This document shows, one piece after another, positions 58,501-64,000 of a DNA stretch of 64,000 nt. The stretch is from Xiphydria camelus (Eukaryota; Arthropoda; Insecta; Hymenoptera; Xiphydriidae), in NCBI GenBank assembly GCA_963678675.1, contig OY783198.1:10116580-10180579 (forward strand), read 5' to 3'. A model generated the notes under the pieces. The model saw only the letters and a list, made by a program, of their open reading frames with translations. It made no database searches and was not told where the DNA came from. A program made the translations under genes and the position numbers. Each line of letters begins with the position of its first letter. Within the stretch, counting starts at the first letter, position 1.

Positions 58501-61261
58501 TTCTTTCTTATTCCTTCCAGAATACATTCCTTTAGCTTCTGTTTCCCCTTCTCGGCTTGTTTCTCCCTTTCAGAGCCTTCTTCCTCTTTTGTCGGCACGC
58601 GGGTGAACTGGCAGAGAACTTACAGAAAACCTAACCTCAAATGTCAAACTGGATGAACCAACTTTGTTAGTGTGCCTGGCGGGGGACTAATCGCACCGGC
58701 TTCCACCACCTTGCTATTGTTCCGTCTCCCTTTTTTCCGTTCCTTTATTTTGTTTCCTTCGATTCCTCGGGGGATTCTTCCTTCTTGGCAGGTAATGCTC
58801 GACGTGGCGACTCCCGGAGCATAATTTTGTGCAGAAATTTCTCTCATTAAATCAAATTTAATCCACCTTCGTTATACCTAGTCTTTCAATCAAATTGAAT
58901 GATTTTCTATCAAAATTTTCCAACAAAGATGTTGTAAACTTAACCTCAACCTGTCACTTACCTAAATAATCCTGGTTTCTAACCCTATTTTCGTATAATT
59001 CGATATCATCGTCACTTGTGTCGGACATATCCGATATATCTGACACATCACTATCTTCTTTGTCAGACATCATTTTAATAACTTGCAAAAAAAAATACGG
59101 AGATAGAAAACGTCAACTCTCAAAAGTATTTAAATAATCGCGCCAGGCAAACTAATCGCCGTAATGCGCATGTCAGTCCACACAGTTCACGCTCAGGACC
59201 AAGCATCGGATGGACGGTACATGAACCGTTCCACGCACGATCCCAGCGGTGGTTGGAACGCCGCACAACACCGTACAGGGACCGTCCAGCATACGGTTGG
59301 AACAGAATTTCTCTACTGCGCATGCCCGGTACCGTTCATGTACGGTTTTCTGCTCGGTTGGAACAAACCTATAAGAAACAGGGACTATAGCATGGACCGA
59401 ACCACGACGATGCTCGGGAAGCTGCCAGCCGCGAGAAGCAAAACTAACTAAACGCACGTGACAATATTTACAGCGCTGTGACGTCAGACCAATCATAAGG
59501 CATTCGCGCTACGCGTTATATTTAAAGGGACAAGTCGATTTTAGAAACCTCAACAGTTCGTTAACGAATTAATTTTTTTTTAAATGGTTCAGAGGACGTG
59601 TTCCTTACACATACACGAGTCTATTGGGAGCAAAACCATTCCATTTAACAATTGAGCGCAAGACCCCTATTATCAAATCAGATCCGACTATTAAATGAAA
59701 TGGCATAATTTTTCTTCATCTTGATGATACCAGAAATATATTTTATTCTAAACTAGGTGAAGGAAGGTTTCCCTTCAACATAGTTTTTAAAAAACTTATA
59801 GAAATACTCACACGATTGCCTATTGAAATTTGCTTTTGGAACACCAATATCGGAAACCCAACTACAAAAATCTGAGAAGGACAAATAGGTATTTATAAGA
59901 TTTTATCTGCTTGTGTGTGAAAACCATAGGCATCGGTAGGTGTAAAAGCTCTATCATCCTTATGGAATTTTCCTTATTTTTAGACACACGGATAGAATCT
60001 TACAAACACTTATTTGTCCTTCTGAGATTTTTATAGGCGAGTATCTGAAATTGTTGTTTCAAAAGCACATTAAATTTCCACAGAGAATCGTATAATGGGA
60101 TTCCTATAGGTTTTTATGGAATACAAGTTTGTCAAATTCTAAGAGAATTTTGGATATACCTACAGAAAATAAAACAAACTATGACAGAAAATGTCAATAG
60201 CTGAGTTTGTCAAATTTTAACAGAATTCCAAAAATACTAACAGAAGACGAAAAGAAACCAATTATGACAGAATATGTCAATAGATGTGAAAGTTTGTCGA
60301 ATTCTATGTCATTTTCCAAAAGCATAACAGAATGTTTTCAATACTTTTTGATAACATCTGATACATTATGGTAAAAATTATCAATGCAGGTGATTATTTC
60401 TGTCAAAATTGTTAAAAATGTAATACTCTGTTTTGACAAAATCTGTCAAATTCTTACAACACATTTTCACCAGGGAAAGAATGAATTTAAAATAACAAAA
60501 CTGAATTCTCGGACATTTCTTCAAATAAACTGCTCCTACGCTAATACTATTCTGTTCTTCGTTTCCAAGTAGAACTATAAAAATTATTGCAAGAGAAGCT
60601 ATCCAAAAATAAAGAAACCGACTGCTTAAAATATCTATCAAAAACGGATAGGGAGAAACTTATCAGTTTCCCATGAGTATTTGTCCCTTTTCATCAAAAA
60701 ATTGATAAAAACAGATCAATATTGTATCAGAATCTACTGGATTTGAGAATATTATATCCGCAAATTTTTCGTGCAGATACTGCGTATTCAAGTCTAATAA
60801 ATTTGGATATGATTTCTAAACGCCTTTATCCGTTTTAAATAGAAGTTCAGAACAGGGAAGTCACGATCGTTATAGAAAGTTGTATTTTATAATTTTACTT
60901 CTCCTCATTTAAAAAAATCCATAGAAACCCATTAAGAGCTCCAACACGCGTATTGAAATACATTAAACTTCAATCGATCTGTAGATACATACGTTTTGGA
61001 GATTCCAACGGGTTTCTATACATTTTTTTAAATGGAGCTGCTCTTTCTCCCTCCGGGGAAACGCTAAACATTTCTTTCGCGTTCTGCACAGGGAAATTGG
61101 AGGAACTGGAAGAAGGAAAGCATCCGTATCAAGAGAAAGAACCCCTGAAGCCTTTCCCCGACAATATTAACCCGGAAACCGGCGAAGTCGGAGGACCGCG
61201 CGGGCCGGAGCCGACCCGCTACGGCGATTGGGAACGCAAAGGACGAGTCTCCGATTTTTAA
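43240..61261 (+). CDS. SDHAF4: Succinate dehydrogenase assembly factor 4
   Basis: Mitochondrial chaperone that binds flavinylated SDHA and helps assemble complex II. Exon 1 ends ...RERTPI+G at 43423 (donor G|GTATTT). Exon 2, 61092-61261, begins GG|AAA after TTCTGCACAG, so ATA-GGG-AAA joins in frame. Exon 2 holds the family signature: [20 protein letters not shown], then [20 protein letters not shown] and stop. Exon 1 has a mitochondrial-presequence-like stretch ([14 protein letters not shown]) before [15 protein letters not shown]. The true start is unclear: the first in-frame ATG is 43381, after the presequence, while ATG 43133 (MLLTKAKVITVNS) is in another frame. An upstream exon or indel is likely. 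The intron of 17,668 bp is full of transposons. Confidence 0.88.
43656..43800. repeat. Imperfect hairpin MITE in the SDHAF4 intron
   Basis: GGCGTTATTTTGTATAAAA at the left pairs with CATACAGAATAACGCC at the right, and TACATTCTATA pairs with ATAGAATGTAG inside. Confidence 0.6.
44050..44470. repeat. Diverged dispersed repeat shared with 59.8-60.1 kb
   Basis: Segments such as CACATTAGATTCCCATAGAA followed by TTGCCTATAGGAATCTATG resemble CACATTAAATTTCCACAGAG and ATTCCTATAGGTTTTTATGG at about 60070-60120. Rich in CCTATAGGAAT-like words. Origin unknown. Confidence 0.45.
44899..45012. other. Isolated GC-rich block
   Basis: CCCCCTACTCGCTTCGCTCG followed by a CCGGGGGGGC and CCCCCGCGCCGC stretch inside AT-rich intron. 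CTCGCTTCGCTCG-type words occur at ends of some transposons and viruses. There is no partner in the window, so it is unclassified. Confidence 0.35.
45018..45931. other. SDHAF4 intron, no recognised element
   Basis: Holds a T-rich tract at 45117-45140 and a GTGACGTCAC site at about 45170-45179. No gene. Confidence 0.4.
46138..46155. repeat. (GA)n microsatellite
   Basis: A run of about nine GA units next to the tRNA-like sequence. Confidence 0.85.
46177..46256 (-). ncRNA. tRNA-like sequence with intact A and B boxes (pseudo-tRNA or SINE head)
   Basis: On the - strand TGGCGCAATTGG (46238-46249) fits a Pol III A box and GGTTCGAGTCC (46188-46198) is a perfect B box, with an 80 nt span. The T-arm stem almost pairs (GCAGG/CCTGG). 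The anticodon arm can be drawn as CAGTC-TTCTAAA-GATCG, with one mismatch and a loop that would read CTA, but the extra length and mismatches argue against a working tRNA. tRNA-Arg-like ancestry or a tRNA-derived SINE is more likely. Confidence 0.5.
46561..46735. repeat. 33 bp direct repeats flanking an insert that ends GGAACAAACCTA
   Basis: A TATCAATTTTGTTATTTTCT block with its flanks occurs at 46561-46593 and 46703-46735. The intervening ~110 bp ends in GGGAACAAACCTA, the same word as the GTTCC-family terminus, directly before the second copy. Confidence 0.5.
46736..46891. mobile_element. TTAA-target MITE with CACATTCGCTGCC ends
   Basis: CACATTCGCTGCC at the left mirrors GGCAGCAAACGTG at the right, flanked by TTAA at 46732-46735 and 46892-46895 (piggyBac-type target). 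Inside, GGCTCCGATCGGAGCC-like palindromes occur twice (CTCCGATCGGAGCCGGCGGC). Confidence 0.8.
47671..47908. mobile_element. TTAA-type MITE with CACTAGGTTTACGGA ends
   Basis: CACTAGGTTTACGGA mirrors TCCGTAAACCTAGTG. TTAA follows at the right (47909-47912) and GTAA precedes at the left, probably a mutated TTAA. Non-coding, 238 bp. Confidence 0.7.
48128..48528 (+). pseudogene. C-terminal fragment of an insect transposon-derived protein
   Basis: Reads [20 protein letters not shown] then [20 protein letters not shown], a frameshift near 48330, then [20 protein letters not shown] and an acidic tail ending HSDDSE. The 'MP.TVHK.LIHG/S..I....LPIGQ..EEA.E' block recurs in uncharacterised transposon-derived proteins of insects; I cannot name the superfamily. 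Broken by at least one frameshift. Confidence 0.55.
48820..49368. other. Non-coding segment with (CGGT)n and CTCTCGAGAG palindromes
   Basis: (CGGT)n at about 49112-49129 flanked by ATTTCGGATC and GATCCGAAAT, giving a short hairpin, then CTCTCGAGAGCCGCTCTCGAGAG at 49183-49205. CACCCTGTAT (48816) and CCCTGTAT (48925) are typical Tc1-like end words, without defined partners. Confidence 0.45.
49369..49551 (+). pseudogene. MADF-domain fragment
   Basis: An open frame without [23 protein letters not shown] then [16 protein letters not shown], the first helices of a MADF DNA-binding domain (LI..Y..NP.LWD....YR). The last residues ([11 protein letters not shown], stop) fall inside the left arm of the large palindrome. 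MADF/Myb-like proteins are the accessory ORF of PIF/Harbinger elements, so a transposon origin is likely; a host exon is possible. Confidence 0.6.
49777..50190. mobile_element. Tigger/pogo-like MITE
   Basis: CAGTAGACTCCCGGTTAACC at the left mirrors GGTTAACCGGGAGTCTACTG at the right, flanked by TA. The ends match the style of pogo/Tigger elements. The right arm of the host palindrome has the uninterrupted site (ACATAT-TA-TATATC), proving the insertion point. No ORF. Confidence 0.88.
50600..50960. repeat. Diverged tandem repeat, unit about 110-115 bp
   Basis: Units share CGCGAGTCGA(A/C)ATTTTGCC followed by CCTATTTTGATGG/CCTACTTTGATGG, CACTGGGTAGA and ATTCAAAATAGGG. At least three decayed units. 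The - strand frame across it only translates the repeat. Confidence 0.65.
51393..52070. mobile_element. TA-target element with AAGTAGTATGGTCA ends
   Basis: AAGTAGTATGGTCA at the left mirrors TGACCATACTACTT at the right, with TA at 51391-51392 and 52071-52072. 678 bp, no ORF recognised. Confidence 0.65.
53193..53820 (+). CDS. THAP-domain protein, two exons, 188 aa
   Basis: Exon 1, 53193-53390, encodes a complete-looking THAP zinc finger: WCIVPKC (C-x4-C), a W at [10 protein letters not shown], and YVCEDHFD (C-x2-H), ending at a strong donor GAT|GTAAGT. Exon 2, 53452-53820, starts after TATTATTGTAG in phase 0 ([20 protein letters not shown], the C-terminal part of THAP seen in THAP9/P-element-like proteins), then a basic and acidic linker, to TAG at 53818. 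The intron is 61 bp. A second open frame at 53844-54176 probably belongs to the same gene but is out of frame. It is either a domesticated or decaying P-type transposase, lying in the SDHAF4 intron on the same strand. DNA binding is inferred. Confidence 0.7.
53844..54176 (+). pseudogene. Downstream THAP-gene segment, out of frame
   Basis: Open frame without a good start (an in-frame ATG at 53868): serine/glutamate-rich linker, then [20 protein letters not shown] and a stop at 54176. Composition and position suggest it continued the THAP protein before a frameshift or deletion near 53820-53844. Confidence 0.45.
54386..55427. mobile_element. TTAA-target element with GGAGTCTCGTCAGT ends
   Basis: GGAGTCTCGTCAGT at the left mirrors ACTGACGAGACTCC at the right, flanked by TTAA at 54382-54385 and 55428-55431, as in piggyBac-like elements. 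1.04 kb, without transposase; a hAT MITE is inserted at 54786. Confidence 0.85.
54786..54921. mobile_element. hAT-type MITE, 136 bp
   Basis: CAGGGCCGCGTCTA at the left mirrors TAGAAGCGGCCCTG at the right, flanked by the 8 bp duplication GTGACTCT (54778-54785, 54922-54929), diagnostic of hAT. The GC-rich interior produces spurious open frames. Confidence 0.9.
55450..55558. repeat. (CT)n / (CCCTCT)n microsatellite
   Basis: About 110 bp of CT repeats with CCCTCT interruptions. The RE-rich - strand frame over it is an artefact. Confidence 0.95.
56075..56545. repeat. Foldback element within the GTTCC transposon
   Basis: CAACATCTTTTACGATAATT followed by AGCACTTAGAAAGTCGGGCC is mirrored at 56489-56542 (GGCCCCACTTTCTAAGTGCT). 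The arms are about 100 bp around an AT-rich loop. Confidence 0.75.
56804..56929. mobile_element. Palindromic Harbinger-type MITE, 126 bp
   Basis: GGGCCGGTTTTACCAAC mirrors GTTGGTAAAACCGGCCC, flanked by TAA on both sides. The arms contain GGTATAAACGCGGTATAGCG and nearly fill the element. A diverged fragment of the same family lies at about 21615-21705. Confidence 0.88.
57560..58860 (-). repeat. Three diverged tandem units, coding-like on the - strand
   Basis: Units around 57740-57990, 58180-58410 and 58660-58850 share TATTGTTCC, CTTCGATTCCTNGRG and CGACTCCCGGAGC-like words in order, spaced about 430-490 bp. In - strand translation they give related K/E-rich segments (for example [16 protein letters not shown] and NNSKVVEAG). 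One ends at a good donor CAA|GTAAGT at about 57745. They look like duplicated exons of the GTTCC transposon gene; frames are broken in places. Confidence 0.5.
58962..59073 (-). CDS. First exon of the GTTCC-transposon gene (acidic N-terminus)
   Basis: ATG at 59073 on the - strand: [20 protein letters not shown] then [17 protein letters not shown], ending at a strong donor TTTAG|GTAAGT. Acid/serine-rich starts of this kind are common in PIF/Harbinger and related transposase ORFs, but no catalytic motif is visible downstream. Position about 300 bp inside the 59370 end fits a transposon gene. Confidence 0.5.
59868..60030. repeat. Hairpin with AAATCTGAGAAGGACAAATA arms
   Basis: AAATCTGAGAAGGACAAATA mirrors TATTTGTCCTTCTGAGATTT, and TAAGATTTTATC pairs loosely with GATAGAATCTTA inside. 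Part of the repeat family shared with 44.0-44.5 kb. Confidence 0.7.
60031..61091. other. 3' end of the SDHAF4 intron
   Basis: AT-rich, with repeated GAATTCTATGTCATT/TTTAACAGAATTCC-like words at 60100-60320 and a small hairpin (AAAAAAATCCATAGAAACCC at 60912 with GGGTTTCTATACATTTTTTT at 61009). The SDHAF4 acceptor follows at 61091. Confidence 0.5.
61092..61261 (+). CDS. SDHAF4: SDHAF4 exon 2 (conserved C-terminal domain)
   Basis: 55 codons plus stop carrying the whole conserved domain. The stop TAA is at 61259-61261. A long palindrome starts only about 23 bp after the stop, inside the expected 3' UTR. Confidence 0.93.
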
Positions 61262-61283
61262 TCTCCCTTAATTCGCACTACCG

Positions 61284-61900
61284 GACTTACAAGGAAACCG
61301 TCCCAGGTGTACCTCGCCGATTTCATTTATTCTGATATATGTTATTCTACATCAAAATCTAAGATACGTATTTTTTTTATTGGCGGAAAACATTTCTAGG
61401 GGGGAAATTAACCCTCAAAGTTGACAGCTCCTAGGAGTGATTTCTGTTTTTCACATACTAGCAATTGATCTTTTGAAATTAAACCAAGTGGATAATAATC
61501 TACATAAAAAATGATGAAAAATGCAATTTATTACATTTCGTGAGGGTAATTAATTAAAAAATTATAAGGTTTTTTTTACAGCAATCTTATGAATTTCAAC
61601 CTTTATAATTTTTTAATTAGTTACCCTCACGAAATGTAATAAGTTGCATTTTTCATCATTTTTTTTTGTAGATTATTATCCACTTGGTTTCATTTGAAAA
61701 GATCAATTGCAAGTACATATGTGAAAACCATAAATCACTCCTAGAAGCTGTCAACTTTGAGGGTTAATTTCACCCCCTAGAAATGTTTTTCCGCCGATAA
61801 AAAAAATACGCATCTCTTAGATTTTGATGTAGAATAACATATATCAGAATGAATGAAATCGGCGAGGTACACCTGGGACGGCTTTCTTGTTAGTAAGACG
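61284..61900. repeat. Long palindrome in the SDHAF4 3' UTR region
   Basis: Arms of about 290 bp: CCGTCCCAGGTGTACCTCGC near 61299 mirrors GCGAGGTACACCTGGGACGG near 61862, with high identity throughout (GAGGGTTAAT, CATTTCGTGAGGGTAATTAA). The loop is about 40 bp (61572-61610). It lies just after the SDHAF4 stop and before the first AATAAA at 62042, so a full-length transcript would carry it. Confidence 0.88.
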
Positions 61901-62454
61901 ACGTGTCGCAATGTAGCTATATGTAAATATGTAGCAATTCGAAGGTGTAAATTGTTATTTAACTTTGATTTCTACTGTTTTCTAGCGATAATTCTATTGA
62001 TATCGAACGTTTGATAGGAAGACTGCAATTTCGATTGATGTAATAAATAACCGAACGTTTACATATAAATAAATTGATATGAGGAAATAATATTAATCAA
62101 GTATAATTCAAATCGTTCCATTTTTTAAGTTCTACTGATAGAACCGGAAAAGATCAAGAGACACGGCAGTGTCTCGCGGCATGTTCGTTCAACGTCGCAG
62201 CACCCGTGTATCTTTACAGGAAAAATGTCTGCCCCCTTCACCCCTCAATTTTTACATCGAATTTTCTCAATAAATAGGTATATGGTTATAACCAAAACAA
62301 TTCTTAGTTACGCCATATAAATTGATTATTCTCTATTGATAGAGACCAGAATAAATTTTATAAGTTACATATTAACAGAGATTCATCCTTAACCCGAAGC
62401 CACGCCCCTCCCGCCTAAAACTCGAGAATTTTAGATTTCTCGGCCGATATCTAT
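61901..62454. other. Downstream flank of SDHAF4
   Basis: AATAAA at 62042-62047 is a possible SDHAF4 polyadenylation signal. Otherwise AT-rich without recognised features. Confidence 0.4.
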
Positions 62455-62555
62455 GTCAAAATTCTTCTAAAAATATATCTTTTATCTCCTCATCACTATC
62501 TGATTCATCTTTCTTTGACTTTTTCTTGACCGTTTTGGACAGCTTTTCTGTTTTC
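62455..62555 (-). CDS. Candidate last exon of a - strand gene (basic then acidic tail)
   Basis: The - strand frame KTEKLSKTVKKKSKKDESDS then DEEIKDIFLEEF and stop at 62455-62457, after a possible acceptor CTTTAAAG. Lysine-rich then acidic composition suggests a nuclear or cytosolic tail. It could be the 3' exon of the gene whose first exon is 63594-63668, but intermediate exons and phase are unproven. Confidence 0.35.
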
Positions 62556-63336
62556 CTTTAAAGGACTCAGCATTTTTTGTCTTTAAAGAGAACTAATGTA
62601 TTCTTCTTTTGTTATTATTTCTGCGGTATCATATGTCACACTATACCTATGTTCCACTGTCACAGAAGCCCCACAATGACGTGAAAATCTGTGGGGTTAC
62701 TGTGATATACCTAAAAAATAATAGTTAAGACAGTTAGGACGTTTTAAATAGGTTTAAATGTTTGAAATGAGTGATGCATTAGCATGCACAGAAAAATTCA
62801 TAATTGTATAGGAATAATTTTGGAGAAATCCAAAATTTGGACTAATTTATCAAAATTACGAATTGGAATTAAAATAAATACATATACATACATACTATGA
62901 TTTTTACGTAAAAATCAGAAGTGACTGAAACAATTTTTTTCAAATAATCTGTTGAAATGCAATGGAAGCGCAATATAACATTATACTCGTATGTAATATA
63001 AATGCACAATATAAATTAGTATTTAGTACTGTCACACTAACCCTGGGTGACCCTATATATATTTAGATCTCAACAAAGTTGAGAATTTTGAATCGGATTA
63101 TATCAAATCCTATCTATCCTATCTGGTTATATATAATTATATATGATTATACCATAAACATTTTTTCCCGGGCAAAAAATTTGAAGCAATGTAACTTTGT
63201 AATATTGTTAGAATCAGTCAAAGATATTGAGTTGGCATTAGCTATCTTACAATGTCTGCCAATTTTCATACCTTTACAATATTACAGCAATGTTTTAATG
63301 ATATGTTTATAAAGGTATTCATATTTTATTTTGCAG

Positions 63337-63405
63337 CAAAGTAATGAAAACACTGTTTCAGACTGTTACAAAATACTTGATGATGAGATATCGCTGCAAA
63401 TTTAA
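63337..63405 (+). CDS. Candidate + strand terminal exon (weak)
   Basis: After a strong acceptor TATTTTGCAG the frame reads QSNENTVSDCYKILDDEISL then QI and stop. An upstream frame (ATG 63252) would join in phase, but through an intron of only 22 bp, which is too short, so the true upstream exon is unknown. Confidence 0.25.
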   Translation, partial: QSNENTVSDCYKILDDEISLQI

Positions 63406-63593
63406 GAATGGATTGGTAAAAAAAACCTAGCCATTGTTAACAATTATACATATTATTCTCCCTTGTAATTGAAAATGACTAACATTAGAATTCAGAATCT
63501 GGTTTAAAAGCTAATGCAGTTTCAAATTAATGTCTGAAATCTTCATTTATGGGAGTTTATGTACTTAAAAATATTTACGGTATAAGTATGTAC

Positions 63594-63668
63594 CTCCCAC
63601 ATCCATAAGGCCAATCCACCAACAGCAAGAACAGTAATAAGGACGAGCATTACCGAAATAATAAACAT
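63594..63668 (-). CDS. First exon of a small single-pass membrane protein
   Basis: ATG at 63668 (-): MFIISVMLVLITVLAVGGLA then LWMWE, a clean hydrophobic membrane segment, followed by donor GAG|GTACAT. Read through without splicing it ends after about 41 residues. Family unknown. It is head-to-head with 63737. Confidence 0.45.
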
Positions 63669-63710
63669 TGAACTTGCGATCTTTCATTTTAAATTGCCTT
63701 TCTTGTTTTT

Positions 63711-63718
63711 TGACGTCA
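63711..63718. promoter_or_regulatory. Full cAMP-response element between divergent starts
   Basis: TGACGTCA, the palindromic CREB/ATF site, sits 43 bp 5' of the - strand ATG (63668) and 19 bp 5' of the + strand ATG (63737). This suggests a compact bidirectional promoter. Confidence 0.5.
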
Positions 63719-63736
63719 CTGGTAGAACCCCGGACT

Positions 63737-63805
63737 ATGTATATCTTGGTTGAAGATAGTAATCACTCTAGAGAAAAAGAACAATTGGTTTGTTATTATT
63801 TACAG
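63737..63805 (+). CDS. First exon of an unknown + strand gene
   Basis: ATG at 63737: MYILVEDSNHSREKEQLVCY then YLQ, ending at a consensus donor CAG|GTAAGA in phase 0. 23 codons; the rest lies beyond the window or in unrecognised sequence. No family recognised. Confidence 0.45.
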
Positions 63806-64000
63806 GTAAGAAACTCCATAATAATTAGCTATACTAATAGTAAACATTTAGTCATACAAATTTATTGGTTTAATTAGAATATTTCTCCATCGTTGAATAC
63901 CAATATTTTTTATCAGAGCATTCTTTTCTTTATTTCCATTATAATATATCTTTGGTAGGTACATTATTTTTAGATTTATTTTTCCTGAACTAATGGTTCT

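Larger units (their letters stand above)
55833..59370 (-). mobile_element. GTTCC-family transposon, 3.5 kb copy
   Basis: AGGTTTGTTCCAACCG at 55833 mirrors CGGTTGGAACAAACCT at 59355-59370, flanked by ATA on both sides. The 55833 end matches the right end of 5173-6278 and the 59370 end matches its left end, so both copies share two distinct subterminal regions in opposite orientation. The - strand carries an ATG-initiated spliced exon (59073-58962) near one end and K/E-rich coding-like segments repeated three times. A foldback and a MITE are nested near the other end. It looks like a larger, perhaps formerly autonomous, copy. Not assigned to a superfamily. Confidence 0.6.

Noticed and set aside
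63252..63405. Two-exon 43-aa protein joined by a 22 bp intron
   Set aside because: Phases match but an intron of 22 bp is below the size normally spliced in insects; only the downstream exon is kept as a weak candidate.

Overview
This window looks like an insect nuclear chromosome segment, most likely hymenopteran. That is inferred from the AT-rich, intron-rich sequence, the two recognisable genes whose relatives are ordinary animal genes (PIGV and SDHAF4), and the very dense load of mariner/Tc1, pogo, PIF/Harbinger, TTAA-target, hAT and THAP-type DNA transposons with 5'-truncated LINEs. I see no bacterial operon, CRISPR array or phage. Species cannot be fixed from sequence alone.

Host genes. 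(1) A four-exon + strand gene of unknown function (exons 18419-18655, 20472-20620, 34259-34795, 35094-35286; 371 aa). All three junctions agree in phase, and the 13.6 kb second intron is almost solid transposon. (2) One + strand exon (39089-39455) with C2HC/C2H2-like fingers, tentatively the C-terminus of a DHX34-type helicase; no upstream exons are visible. (3) Single-exon PIGV on the - strand (39604-41067), tail-to-tail with (2). (4) SDHAF4 on the + strand, with exon 1 ending at 43423 and exon 2 at 61092-61261; its 17.7 kb intron holds a small THAP-domain gene (53193-53820) and many transposons. (5) A head-to-head pair of first exons at 63594-63668 (-) and 63737-63805 (+), with a perfect TGACGTCA site between their start codons.

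Transposon landscape, left to right. 1-5 kb: mariner nested in mariner. 5-6.4 kb: an element with AGGTTTGTTCC ends (here called the 'GTTCC family') inside a foldback element. 6.8-9.0 kb: two ~900 bp Harbinger copies in opposite orientation, each with its own TWA duplication. 9-16 kb: hairpin MITEs, a THAP element, a pogo-like element with a PHD-like finger, and mariner. 16.3-17.6 kb: a CpG-rich block, probably a promoter region. 20.8-26.1 kb: a stack of nested inverted repeats, including a GTTCC element, a THAP foldback and CTCF-motif-bearing direct repeats. 26-34 kb: Harbinger, a tandem array of hairpin units, an IS630/Tc1-type element and a mariner split by an undescribed TA-target element. 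35-39 kb: LINE tails and a 2 kb inverted-repeat element. 43-61 kb (SDHAF4 intron): TTAA and hAT MITEs, a 3.4 kb palindrome, a tRNA-like locus and a full-size 3.5 kb GTTCC element with coding-like exons.

Two general points stand out. First, an apparently undescribed transposon family has AGGTTTGTTCC termini, GTTCC-rich subterminal repeats and a spliced acidic N-terminal exon; two copies share the same two distinct ends in opposite orientation and a third is related by its termini. Second, many elements here are inverted duplications of one end of a transposon (two 5' halves or two 3' halves), not simple internal deletions. All homology calls were made by eye from motifs, without database searches.
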